Source of the DNA: UMGS1649 sp045651205
Lineage (GTDB): Bacteria > Bacillota > Clostridia > TANB77 > CAG-465
DNA: 54,271 nucleotides
Direction: 5' to 3'
Assembly: GCA_045651205.1 (NCBI GenBank)
Contig: JAZRSA010000001.1
Location: forward strand, 1-54,271
Shown here: positions 1 to 8,606 of the stretch, piece after piece
Layout: every line of letters begins with the position of its first letter
Numbering within the stretch: the stretch's first letter is position 1
Notes under the pieces: model-generated
Told to the model about the DNA's origin: nothing
Seen by the model: only the letters and a program-made list of their open reading frames with translations
Databases searched by the model: none
Program-made: the position numbers and the translations under genes

Positions 1-1841
1 GATTTACTCATTTTGTTTCCATTACCATCAAGAACCCAACCATGGCTAATTACTGTTTTATAAGGAGCTTTTCCATTAACAGCAATACCATTAATTAAAC
101 TTGAGTTAAACCAACCACGATATTGGTCAGCACCTTCTAAATAAACATCACATGGATAATGATTATGGCGAGCTTTCATAACTCCCTCATGACTTGATCC
201 TGAATCAAACCATACATCCATAATATCAGTTTCTTTTGTAAATTTACCACTTGGACTACCTGGATGAGTAAATCCAGTAGGTAATAAATCTTTTGCTTCT
301 TTATCAAACCAAACATTTGTTCCATGTTCAGCCACTAAATCTGCTACGTGATTAATAATTTCTTCATCTAAAATAGCACTTCCATCTTCTGCGTAGAATA
401 CTGGAATTGGAACACCCCATACTCTTTGACGAGAAATACACCAGTCTCCTCTATCTTTAAGCATGTTAAGCATTCTATCTTCTCCCCATTTTGGATACCA
501 CTTAACTGTTTTAGCTGCTTCTAAAGCTTCATCTCTAAATTCTTTAACAGATGCAAACCATTGAGTTGTAGCTCTATAAATAACTGGTTTGTGACATCTC
601 CAACAGTGTGGATATGGGTGAGTTAATTGTTTTGCTGCAAGTAACGCACCTGTTTCACCTAAAACTTCAATTACTTTCTTGTTAGCTTCAGTATATTTCA
701 TACCTTCAAGCTCACCAGCTTCAGCTGTCATATATCCTTTTTCATCTACTGGACATATGATTTCGATATCTCCATAACGTTTACATGCAAGATAGTCTTC
801 ATGTCCGTGTCCTGGAGCTGTATGTACAAGACCTGTACCAGCATCAAGTGTAACTAATAGGTCATTATCTGATCCTAAGATTACTCTAGATTTTTTATCT
901 AACATTGGGTGTTGTAAATAGATGTTTTCTAGTTCAGCGCCTTTGAATGTTTTATCTAGTACTGTATATTCTTCAATACTAGCTTCTTTCATAACAGATT
1001 CAACCATTTCAGTTGCTAGTACATAGTGTTCTTCGCCAACTTTAACGATGCTGTAATCAAATTCAGGATTTAATGTAACTGCTTGGTTACCAGGCATTGT
1101 CCAAGGTGTTGTAGTCCAGATTACAAAGTATAGTGTAGATAAATCTACTAATCCTGTAAATAATCCTTTGTCATCTACAACATTGAATTTAACGAATATA
1201 CTTGTTGCTGTATCGTCTTCATATTCAATTTCTGCTTCTGCTAAAGCTGTTCTACAGTCTTCACACCAATAAACTGGTTTTAAGTCTCTGTAGATATATC
1301 CTTTTTTGTACATTTCTGCAAACACTTTGATTTGTTCTACTTCAAAATCGTGAGCTAGAGTTACATATTTATTTTCGTAATCTGCTAATACTCCAAGGCG
1401 TTTGAATCCACCTTCTTGAAGCGCAACTTGTTCTAAAGCATAAGCTTCGCATTTTCTTCTAAACTCAGGAACTCCAACCATATCTTTGCTTATTTTAAGT
1501 ACTTGTTCTACTTTCTTTTCGATTGGAAGACCATGTGTATCCCATCCTGGGATAAATGGTGCATAATATCCTGACATGTTTTTGTATTTTATAATAATGT
1601 CTTTTAGTATCTTATTAAAGGCGTGACCTAAATGTATGTTACCATTTGCGTATGGTGGTCCATCGTGTAACATAAATGTCTTACCTGTATTTCTATTTTT
1701 TTCTAATAATTTTTTGTATACGTTTAATTCGTTTTGTTTTTCTAAAACAGCTGGTTCTCTTTCTGGAAGATTCCCTCTCATTGGGAATTCAGTTTTTGGA
1801 AGATTTAGTGTTTCAGAATAATTCTTTTTCTCATTTTCCAT
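1..1841 (-). CDS. ileS: Isoleucyl-tRNA synthetase, C-terminal part cut by window edge
   Basis: Class Ia aminoacyl-tRNA synthetase that charges tRNA-Ile in the cytoplasm. About 613 codons are visible from the start at 1841. The N-terminus carries DGPPYANGNIHLGHA (HIGH-type motif, residues 60-74). The editing (CP1) region contains WTTTPWTMPGNQA. The reading frame stays open to base 1, where the KMSKS motif is split by the window edge. Full-length family members have about 900-1,040 residues, so the anticodon-binding domain and any Zn-binding tail lie outside. The start is chosen from AGAGAGGTAG just upstream. It is last in an operon after rnj and gltX, 36 bp behind gltX, with no room for a T-box in that gap. 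The left edge is truncation by the window, not a broken gene. Confidence 0.97.
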   Translation of the reverse strand, partial: MENEKKNYSETLNLPKTEFPMRGNLPEREPAVLEKQNELNVYKKLLEKNRNTGKTFMLHDGPPYANGNIHLGHAFNKILKDIIIKYKNMSGYYAPFIPGWDTHGLPIEKKVEQVLKISKDMVGVPEFRRKCEAYALEQVALQEGGFKRLGVLADYENKYVTLAHDFEVEQIKVFAEMYKKGYIYRDLKPVYWCEDCRTALAEAEIEYEDDTATSIFVKFNVVDDKGLFTGLVDLSTLYFVIWTTTPWTMPGNQAVTLNPEFDYSIVKVGEEHYVLATEMVESVMKEASIEEYTVLDKTFKGAELENIYLQHPMLDKKSRVILGSDNDLLVTLDAGTGLVHTAPGHGHEDYLACKRYGDIEIICPVDEKGYMTAEAGELEGMKYTEANKKVIEVLGETGALLAAKQLTHPYPHCWRCHKPVIYRATTQWFASVKEFRDEALEAAKTVKWYPKWGEDRMLNMLKDRGDWCISRQRVWGVPIPVFYAEDGSAILDEEIINHVADLVAEHGTNVWFDKEAKDLLPTGFTHPGSPSGKFTKETDIMDVWFDSGSSHEGVMKARHNHYPCDVYLEGADQYRGWFNSSLINGIAVNGKAPYKTVISHGWVLDGNGNKMSK

Positions 1842-1877
1842 TTCTTTCTACCTCTCTTATTAATACTAAATTCATTA

Positions 1878-3554
1878 TTATATACTTAAAACTTTTTCAA
1901 GTCTTTCTATTGCTTTTTCAGCCCCTAACACATCCATTATTACAAATATATCTGGTGTGTTTTGTCTATTTGTTATAGCTACACGTATAATTCCTGTAAC
2001 GTCTGCTATACTTCCTTTATATGCATCTGGATTTGCTTTGTATTCTTTCATATTTACTTGGTATCCTAATCCTTCTGCCATTTTCTTAACTTCTTCAAAC
2101 CAAGTTTCCTTTGTTAAACCAAGTTTGTGAAGTTCCATATAACTAGATATAACTTGCTTAACATCATCTATGTTAAGTTTTCCATCGTTTAAGTTAAAGT
2201 TATATCCGTTTTCTATATCTTTTTCAAATAGTTCATCATACATATAGAATATATTTGGTAATATATCTTTGTATTTAGCTATATCTTTTCTAATCTTAGT
2301 TGCATTATCTCTTTCGATTGCAAGTATTTGTCTAGCATATTCTAAATCTGTGTTTAATAATTCGTATAGTGAATTATCATAAACCTTAGCCCATGCTAAA
2401 ACTAGTTCTAATAGTTCTGTGCTGTTAAGTCTAGATATTACTTCTTTAGATACATCTGTAAGTTTTACCATATCAAATAGGGCGCCTGAACTATTTAATT
2501 TGTTTAATTTAACTTCAAATTCTCTCCAGTTTGCAGTCTTATTTGCTTTTCTCCATAATTCATAGTCTGAGTTAATTATTGTTAAAAGATATTCTATAAC
2601 TGAGTCTGCTGGGTATCCTTCTTCTATAAAGTACGATACTGCTGATTCAGGATCTTTTCTCTTACTTAATTTTCTCTTAGAACCATTATCATTTTTCATA
2701 ATAGTTGGAGTGTGAGCATATTTAACTTGCTCAAATCCTAAAGCATTAAATAAATCTAAATGAAGTGCAGATGATGGTATCCATTCTTCTCCTCTTACTG
2801 CAATAGTTGTTCTCATAAAGTGATCATCTACTGCGTGCGCAAAGTGATATGTTGGTAATCCATCAGATTTTATTATTACGATATCTTGATCGTTTTCTGC
2901 CATTTCAATCTTACCACGTATTATATCTTGAACTTTAACTTTTCTCATATGAGAACCTAAAGATCTAAATCTTACTACGTATTTGTCTCCAGCTTCTATT
3001 TTAGCTATAGCTTCTTCTGCTGTGTAATTTCTACATCTAGCAAATGTACCATAATATCCAGGTATTTGTTTACTTCTTTCTTGAGCTTCACGAAGCTTGT
3101 CTAATTCTTCAGCTGTACAGAAACATGGATAAGCTCTTCCTTGTTTTATAAGCTCTTTAGCACATACTTTGTATATGTATTCTCTAGCGCTTTGTTTGTA
3201 AGGTCCATATTCACCCATTTCTGCAAACTCACCTGTTACGCCTTCATCGTTGTTTATATTGAAAGCTTTTAATTCTTTAACAAGTAATGTTATTCCGTTT
3301 TCTACTTCACGTTTTTTATCTGTGTCTTCTATTCTTAATATGAATTTACCACCACTTTGGTTAGCAACTCTCATATCTATTAATGAACCAAATAGTCCAC
3401 CTATGTGTAAGAAGCCTGTTGGAGAAGGTGCAAAACGAGTTACCTCTGCACCTTCAGGAAGATCTCTTTTAGGAAATCTTTTTTCCAAATCTTCTATTGT
3501 TTCAGTTATTTCTGGAAATATTAAATTTGCAAGTTTTACATTTAGTTCTTCCAT
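1878..3554 (-). CDS. gltX: Glutamyl-tRNA synthetase (long, clostridial type)
   Basis: Class I synthetase attaching glutamate to tRNA-Glu. Visible signatures are RFAPSPTGFLHIGG (HIGH-type, residues 40-53), the LRIEDTD strand, a partial zinc site CFC...C around residues 144-174, and KRKLSKRKD (KMSKS-type, residues 294-301). At 558 residues it is longer than the common bacterial form of about 480-490, with extra helical sequence in the C-terminal anticodon-binding half; this long version is known from clostridia. The ribosome site AGAAGGAG supports the ATG at 3554. It sits 53 bp after rnj and 36 bp before ileS, all on the minus strand, so the three are probably co-transcribed. Whether it also misacylates tRNA-Gln for amidation cannot be told from the sequence. 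Confidence 0.96.
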   Translation of the reverse strand: MEELNVKLANLIFPEITETIEDLEKRFPKRDLPEGAEVTRFAPSPTGFLHIGGLFGSLIDMRVANQSGGKFILRIEDTDKKREVENGITLLVKELKAFNINNDEGVTGEFAEMGEYGPYKQSAREYIYKVCAKELIKQGRAYPCFCTAEELDKLREAQERSKQIPGYYGTFARCRNYTAEEAIAKIEAGDKYVVRFRSLGSHMRKVKVQDIIRGKIEMAENDQDIVIIKSDGLPTYHFAHAVDDHFMRTTIAVRGEEWIPSSALHLDLFNALGFEQVKYAHTPTIMKNDNGSKRKLSKRKDPESAVSYFIEEGYPADSVIEYLLTIINSDYELWRKANKTANWREFEVKLNKLNSSGALFDMVKLTDVSKEVISRLNSTELLELVLAWAKVYDNSLYELLNTDLEYARQILAIERDNATKIRKDIAKYKDILPNIFYMYDELFEKDIENGYNFNLNDGKLNIDDVKQVISSYMELHKLGLTKETWFEEVKKMAEGLGYQVNMKEYKANPDAYKGSIADVTGIIRVAITNRQNTPDIFVIMDVLGAEKAIERLEKVLSI

Positions 3555-3607
3555 TTTATATTCTCCTTCTAGTCTACATTTATTTTATATTTAATTTATA
3601 TATTGTT

Positions 3608-5509
3608 TTATTGTTTTGGTTTAGCTAATTTTACTTCTGTAATAATTGGAAGTATCATTGGGTTACGTTTAGTCTTCTTGTATACAAAGTCGCATAGATT
3701 TTGTCTTAAGCCAGCTTTAATACTTGACCATTCAGTAACATGTGCATGTATTAGCTTCTCTATTTGTTCTTTAGCATACTCTCTTATTTCATCAACAAGG
3801 TCTTCAGATTCACGAACATATACAAATCCTCTTGTAATTATGTCCGGGCCTCCTACAAGCGCTCCTGTTGTACTTTCAAGAGAGAATACTACAAGTATCA
3901 TACCATTTTCTGAAAGCATTTGTCTGTCTCTTAAAACTATGTTTCCAACATCTCCTACTCCAAGACCATCTACAAGTACTACTCCTGATGGAACTTGACC
4001 AGTAAGTTTAGCAGACTTATCATCTATTTCTAATACTCTACCGTTTTGAGATATAAATACATTATCTGAAGGCATACCAACTTGTTTAGCAAGTTCTTTA
4101 TGATGTCTTAAGAATCTGTATTCACCATGTACTGGCATAAAGTATTTAGGTTTTGTAAGCATAAGCATTAATTTTAATTCTTCTTGACAAGCATGTCCTG
4201 AAACGTGAACATCTGCAAGTTGATTATATATTACTTCTGCTCCTATTTTTTGAAGTTCATCTATCACTTTACCAATAGATTTTTCGTTACCTGGTATTGA
4301 TGATGATGAGAATATTACAAGGTCATTTTCTGTAATAGTTACTTTTCTGTGTTCGCCTTGTGACATTCTTGCAAGACCAGACATTGTTTCACCTTGAGAA
4401 CCAGTAGTTATTATTACTAATTGTTCGGGATTGTATATTCCAATTTTGTCTATGTCTATTATTGTTCCTTCTGGTGCTGTTAAGTATCCAAGTTCTTGGG
4501 CAACTCCCATAACTCTTATCATACTACGTCCAACTATAGCTACTTTACGTCCAAATTTAGCTGCAGAAGTTACAATTTGTTGCATTCTATGTATGTTTGA
4601 TGCGAATGTTGCAACTATTATTCTCTTGTTAGAGTTCATAAATATTTTATCAAACTCTGCTCCAACATTTCTTTCAGACATTGTGTAACCTGGTCTTTCA
4701 ACGTTTGTTGAATCAGACATTAGAAGTGTTACGCCTTTTGTTCCAAGTTCTGCAAATCTAGCAAAATCCATAACTTGACCATCTATTGGAGTATAGTCTA
4801 CTTTGAAGTCGCCTGTATGAACTACTACACCAACTGGTGTTGTTATAGCAAATGCTACTGAGTCTGCTATTGAGTGAGTTGTACGTATAAACTCTACTTT
4901 AAATTTACCAAGTGTTACTGTTTGTCTTGGTTCTATTACTTTAATTTTTGCCGTTTTATCTAAACCATGTTCCTCAAGTTTAGCCGTAATTAAACCAGCT
5001 GTTAACTTAGTTGCATAAATTGGTACATTCATTTTCTTTAAGAAATATGGTATAGCTCCTATGTGGTCCTCGTGACCGTGAGTTATAAATAAACCTTTAA
5101 CTTTTGTTATATTCTTTTCTAGATATGTTGTATCTGGTATAACAAGGTCAACACCTAACATATCATCTTCTGGGAATCCTAATCCACAGTCTACAATTAT
5201 GATATCATTTCCGTATTCAAATACTGTTATATTTTTTCCTACTTCTTGTAATCCTCCAAGTGGAATTATTTTTAGTTTATTCTTCTCAAATATACTTTCT
5301 TTTGTACTATTATTTTTAGCAGGCTTTTCTGCTTTTTTATTTATTTGATTTCCTTTCATTCTTCTCTTTTCTGAAGTCTCTTCTGTTTTCATTATACTTA
5401 TATTATCTATATCTATATTAGATTCTTTTTCTAATTTCTTCTTTATGTCTTTATTAAGAAGCAAATTTGCGCCTTCTTCATAAACGACATTATCCGTCTT
5501 ATTATTCAT
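3608..5509 (-). CDS. rnj: Ribonuclease J (metallo-beta-lactamase/beta-CASP RNase) with N-terminal extension
   Basis: Zn-dependent endo/5'-3' exoribonuclease acting in mRNA decay and RNA maturation. The metal-binding motif HGHEDH is at residues 144-149 (FITHGHEDHIGAIPY), followed by the beta-CASP region and a C-terminal domain, as in RNase J. It has 633 residues against about 555 for B. subtilis RNase J1/J2. The excess is a lysine/asparagine-rich, probably disordered N-terminal extension of about 75 residues ahead of the conserved LKIIPLGGLQEVGKN. The start is supported by GAAAGGATGATAAT upstream. It is the first gene of the rnj-gltX-ileS group. Paralogue identity (J1 versus J2) cannot be assigned from one copy, so the generic symbol is used. 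Confidence 0.95.
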   Translation of the reverse strand: MNNKTDNVVYEEGANLLLNKDIKKKLEKESNIDIDNISIMKTEETSEKRRMKGNQINKKAEKPAKNNSTKESIFEKNKLKIIPLGGLQEVGKNITVFEYGNDIIIVDCGLGFPEDDMLGVDLVIPDTTYLEKNITKVKGLFITHGHEDHIGAIPYFLKKMNVPIYATKLTAGLITAKLEEHGLDKTAKIKVIEPRQTVTLGKFKVEFIRTTHSIADSVAFAITTPVGVVVHTGDFKVDYTPIDGQVMDFARFAELGTKGVTLLMSDSTNVERPGYTMSERNVGAEFDKIFMNSNKRIIVATFASNIHRMQQIVTSAAKFGRKVAIVGRSMIRVMGVAQELGYLTAPEGTIIDIDKIGIYNPEQLVIITTGSQGETMSGLARMSQGEHRKVTITENDLVIFSSSSIPGNEKSIGKVIDELQKIGAEVIYNQLADVHVSGHACQEELKLMLMLTKPKYFMPVHGEYRFLRHHKELAKQVGMPSDNVFISQNGRVLEIDDKSAKLTGQVPSGVVLVDGLGVGDVGNIVLRDRQMLSENGMILVVFSLESTTGALVGGPDIITRGFVYVRESEDLVDEIREYAKEQIEKLIHAHVTEWSSIKAGLRQNLCDFVYKKTKRNPMILPIITEVKLAKPKQ

Positions 5510-5657
5510 ATTATCATCCTTTCTTTGTTATTAAACTAATATTAAATTTTATCCCCGTTTTCTAAATATTTTTATATATAAATAACCGTACAAATCTTAG
5601 TATATTAAATACATACCAATTCTTTAATATTATACTATTAAGGGGTATTAAAGTCAA

Positions 5658-5690
5658 GAAAAACGCCACACAATTTAATGTGTGACGCTA
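5658..5690 (-). terminator. Rho-independent terminator after pnuC-like gene
   Basis: On the minus strand the sequence downstream of the transporter stop forms a stem AGCGTCACACA/TGTGTGGCGTT with a TTAAAT loop, followed by TTTTTC. It separates this transcript from rnj. Confidence 0.75.
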
Positions 5691-5696
5691 ATTTGT

Positions 5697-6377
5697 TTAA
5701 GCCTCTTTTTTAGCCTTATTTCTATCGTATTTTCTGCTACCTCTCCATGTTTTTAAACCATATATATTGTTTATCATATAGATAACAAACATAAGCACCA
5801 TTGTTGCATTAGATGGATCCTTAAATGATTCAGTAAGCCACATAGCAATATTTGCTATATTAACTATTATAAACGCATACCATTGTTCTATATGTTTCTT
5901 AGATATAGCATACATACCAAATGCACCGCACGTTATAACGATTGCATCTACTAACGCATAGTTCACTCCTAGCTTAATAGCAACAAAATAGTAAAGTGTA
6001 ATTATTGCTATTGCTGCCATTATTAAATAACATCTTGTTGTATAACTATATGTTGCAACTTTTAGTTTTTTATTATCTTTATCGTTACTATTCTTGCCCC
6101 AGTTGATATATGTATATACAAGCATAGGAAGGCAATACAGACCGTTATATATAGCACTACCATATACTCCATCTTTTAGCATAAGATACGCATATATTGC
6201 CGTATTAACAAATCCAAATATTTGACTTGTTCTATTTTCTTTTGCTATTCCTAGTATGTATATTACCCCGCATACAGAAGCTATTATTTTTATTATTGGT
6301 GTTTTTGCAATTATTGATAGAATTATTATCAAAGTTACTGCTACACCCATCCATATTTCATGTAAATGTTTTTTCAT
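5697..6377 (-). CDS. pnuC: PnuC-family nicotinamide mononucleotide/riboside transporter
   Basis: Membrane transporter of the PnuC family, which imports NAD+ precursors (nicotinamide riboside in most studied members). The 226 residues hold about seven hydrophobic segments. The family-typical stretch IIASVCGVIYILGIAKENR is followed by GFVNTAIYAY and GLYCLPMLVYTYINWGKN. The length matches the family (about 220-260). It begins 9 bp after the stop of the unknown membrane protein at 6387-7004, with only a weak ribosome site (TAGGAATAATAT), so it may depend on translational coupling. No NAD-related gene or NiaR-type operator was seen nearby. Exact substrate is inferred only from family. Confidence 0.85.
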   Translation of the reverse strand: MKKHLHEIWMGVAVTLIIILSIIAKTPIIKIIASVCGVIYILGIAKENRTSQIFGFVNTAIYAYLMLKDGVYGSAIYNGLYCLPMLVYTYINWGKNSNDKDNKKLKVATYSYTTRCYLIMAAIAIITLYYFVAIKLGVNYALVDAIVITCGAFGMYAISKKHIEQWYAFIIVNIANIAMWLTESFKDPSNATMVLMFVIYMINNIYGLKTWRGSRKYDRNKAKKEA

Positions 6378-6386
6378 ATATTATTC

Positions 6387-7004
6387 CTAATATTCCTTTT
6401 TATTTCTCATATCGCCTTTTCTTGCGTACTCATCATATCTTTCAACGGCATTTAAATTCTCATCCGAATTTATTATAGGCTGTTTTGTTTTAATCTTATA
6501 TTCAGTCCAAATTTTGTGTAGATAATATGTTCCTTTATAGAACTCTGCTTGTGGAATAAGTTCTCTTTCTTGAATATATTTATTATTTGTGATAATAAAG
6601 AATAAATATGCGAACAAATTATCTATTGTTTCTATATCTATTATATTCTTTTGGATTAAGGTGGCTAGTTCTTCACACCAAAACAAATAGTTTATTATAG
6701 CCGTATATGATATTTCATTAATCACATCTTTATTTCCCAAACGATATTCATCAAGTTGCATAACTAGTTCTTCTGTGCCATTTAAGCTATAAAAATATTT
6801 TGCATATTCTACTAGGAAGCTTGCTTGATTTACATCTTTATCTCTTTTATATTGAATAAATAATGCTACTGCACCTATTGTAGCTGTAGAAACTGTAATT
6901 ATTGTTGTGATTCTTGAAGCGATTTTTTCTTCTAAAAGTAATGTTGAAACCAATAATAATATTATGATTAAAATTATTGAATAATAAAACGAATTCTTCT
7001 TCAT
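6387..7004 (-). CDS. Unknown membrane-anchored protein
   Basis: Not recognised. The 205-residue protein starts with two hydrophobic helices (about residues 7-24 and 31-50), ending at QYKRDKD. It continues as a helical, probably cytoplasmic domain with aromatic-rich segments (YAKYFYSLNG, YLFWCEELATLI). This architecture resembles small DUF4760-like proteins, but no diagnostic motif was identified. The start is supported by GAGGTGTACAT before ATG. It lies just after the tRNA-Trp terminator and 9 bp ahead of the PnuC gene, so the two are probably one transcript. Confidence 0.75.
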   Translation of the reverse strand: MKKNSFYYSIILIIILLLVSTLLLEEKIASRITTIITVSTATIGAVALFIQYKRDKDVNQASFLVEYAKYFYSLNGTEELVMQLDEYRLGNKDVINEISYTAIINYLFWCEELATLIQKNIIDIETIDNLFAYLFFIITNNKYIQERELIPQAEFYKGTYYLHKIWTEYKIKTKQPIINSDENLNAVERYDEYARKGDMRNKKEY

Positions 7005-7039
7005 ATGTACACCTCATATTTCTTTTGTATATAAATAAA

Positions 7040-7057
7040 ACCCGATTCAACTCGGGT
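7040..7057 (-). terminator. Terminator after tRNA-Trp
   Basis: Minus strand ACCCGA-GTTGAA-TCGGGT followed by TTTATTT, 8 nt after the CCA end of tRNA-Trp. Short but clean six-base-pair stem. Confidence 0.7.
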
Positions 7058-7064
7058 CATAAAC

Positions 7065-7138
7065 TGGCAGGGGTACTTGGAATCGAACCAAGCTCTGGAG
7101 TTTTGGAGACTCTTATTCTACCAATGAACTATACCCCT
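7065..7138 (-). tRNA. tRNA-Trp (anticodon CCA)
   Basis: 74-nt tRNA with encoded CCA. Acceptor arms AGGGGTA/TACCCCT pair fully and the discriminator is G. The D arm contains GTTCATTGGTAGAA. The anticodon stem GAGT/ACTC encloses the loop CTCCAAA, giving CCA at positions 34-36. The T arm is CTTGGTTCGATTCCAAG. The CCA anticodon reads only UGG, consistent with TGA being a stop in this genome (for example the TGA ending the NRPS gene at 51221). Confidence 0.97.
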
Positions 7139-7200
7139 ATGCAGACTTTATTATACAAGAAACGAATATAAATTGCAAGTATATTTTAAAAATAAATAAA

Positions 7201-7234
7201 AATATTAAAGAGGGATTATCCCCTCTTTAATATT
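7201..7234 (-). terminator. Rho-independent terminator after rho
   Basis: A perfect 14-bp stem, AATATTAAAGAGGG with its complement around a 6-nt loop, followed on the minus strand by TTTTTATTTATTTTT. It lies about 30 bp downstream of the rho stop. Confidence 0.9.
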
Positions 7235-7264
7235 ACACGCATACATATATAAATATTATCTGTA

Positions 7265-8605
7265 TTACTTTTCTTCTTTATCCTTGTTTTTCTTAACAAC
7301 TTGGGATTTAAGTAATGTCATAAACTCTTTATTTGTAGTTGTCTTAGCAAACATGTTGAATATCTTTTCAACAGTTTCAATTGCTTGAGTACTATTCGTA
7401 GCTTGGCTACCTATTAATTTACGTATAATAGTACTTGCTTCGATTTCTTCGTTAGATAGAAGTAATTCTTCTCTTCTACTTGAAGATTTAATTATATCTA
7501 CTGCTGGGAATATTCTTCTTTCACTTAATTTTCTATCTAAGTGTATTTCCATATTTCCTGTACCTTTAAATTCTTCAAATATTATATCGTCCATTCTACT
7601 TCCCGTTTCTATTAATGCTGTACCAAGTATAGTTAAGCTTCCACCTTTTTCTATATTTCTTGCAGCACCAAAGAACTTCTTAGGAAAATGTAAACAAGCA
7701 GGATCTATACCACCAGATAATGTTCTACCAGATGGTTCAACTGTTAAGTTGTTCGCTCTTGCAAGTCTTGTTATACTATCTAGAAGTATTACAACTTCTT
7801 TATTGTGCTCTACAAGTCTTTTTGCTCTTTCTAGAACCATTTTAGCAACTCTTATATGATGTTCTGGCGACTCGTCAAATGTTGATGAAATAACTTCCGC
7901 ATCTATTGAACGTTCTATATCTGTTACTTCTTCTGGTCTTTCATCTATAAGTAATACAAGAAGTGTAACTTCAGGATTATTCTTTCTAATACTTGTCGCT
8001 ATTTGTTTTAGTATTGTTGTTTTACCCGCTTTAGGAGGCGCAACAATCATGCCACGACTTCCTTTACCTATTGGCGCTAAAATGTCTAAAATACGCATTG
8101 TAGCACTTCCAGATTCAGTTTCAAGCTTTAACTTTTCATTTGGATAAATAGGTATTAACGCATCAAAACTTTTTCTTTTTAATGCAACATCTATTCTATC
8201 TCCATTTATACTTTCTACAAATATCATAGAAGGGAATTTATTTGCAGGTTCGGTTGTAAATCTTGCAATACCTCTTAATTTATCTCCTGTAGACAAATTA
8301 AATCTTCTAATTTGCACTTGAGAAACGTACACATCTCTATTACCAGATAATAAATTATCGCTTCTTAAGAAACCATAACCATCATTTAATACTTCAAGTA
8401 TACCTTCAGTTATAAAATCCGTTTCTGGATTTTCTATTTGCATATCGTTTTTAACTTCAAGTTCTTTTTTCTCTTCTAATTTATTAGCTATTTCTTCTAT
8501 AAGATATTCCTTCTTTAATCTTTCATATCCGTCTAGTTTTATTTTCTCTGCAATTTCTCTTAATTCTGTAAGTGTACTTGCTTTTAAATCATCTTTGCTA
8601 TACAT
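7265..8605 (-). CDS. rho: Transcription termination factor Rho
   Basis: Hexameric RNA-dependent ATPase/helicase that terminates transcription. Order along the 446 residues: a Rho_N helical domain (LTELREIAEKIKLDGYERLK), a cold-shock-like RNA-binding domain with GILEVLNDGYGFLRS, then the RecA-like core with P-loop APPKAGKTTILK, Walker B VVILLDSITRLARA, and the Q/R-loop region. The length is typical (about 420-450). GAAAGGAG places the start at 8605, directly after the rimO stop (8607), so the two are an operon. Its own terminator is at 7201-7234. Confidence 0.97.
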   Translation of the reverse strand: MYSKDDLKASTLTELREIAEKIKLDGYERLKKEYLIEEIANKLEEKKELEVKNDMQIENPETDFITEGILEVLNDGYGFLRSDNLLSGNRDVYVSQVQIRRFNLSTGDKLRGIARFTTEPANKFPSMIFVESINGDRIDVALKRKSFDALIPIYPNEKLKLETESGSATMRILDILAPIGKGSRGMIVAPPKAGKTTILKQIATSIRKNNPEVTLLVLLIDERPEEVTDIERSIDAEVISSTFDESPEHHIRVAKMVLERAKRLVEHNKEVVILLDSITRLARANNLTVEPSGRTLSGGIDPACLHFPKKFFGAARNIEKGGSLTILGTALIETGSRMDDIIFEEFKGTGNMEIHLDRKLSERRIFPAVDIIKSSSRREELLLSNEEIEASTIIRKLIGSQATNSTQAIETVEKIFNMFAKTTTNKEFMTLLKSQVVKKNKDKEEK

Positions 8606-8606
8606 C

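Noticed and set aside
1842..1877. T-box leader for ileS
   Set aside because: Only 36 bp separate gltX and ileS, with a ribosome site and no specifier or antiterminator structure.
7065..7138. TGA recoding as tryptophan
   Set aside because: tRNA-Trp has anticodon CCA and no TCA version is seen; NRPS ends with TGA and all proteins read well with the standard code.
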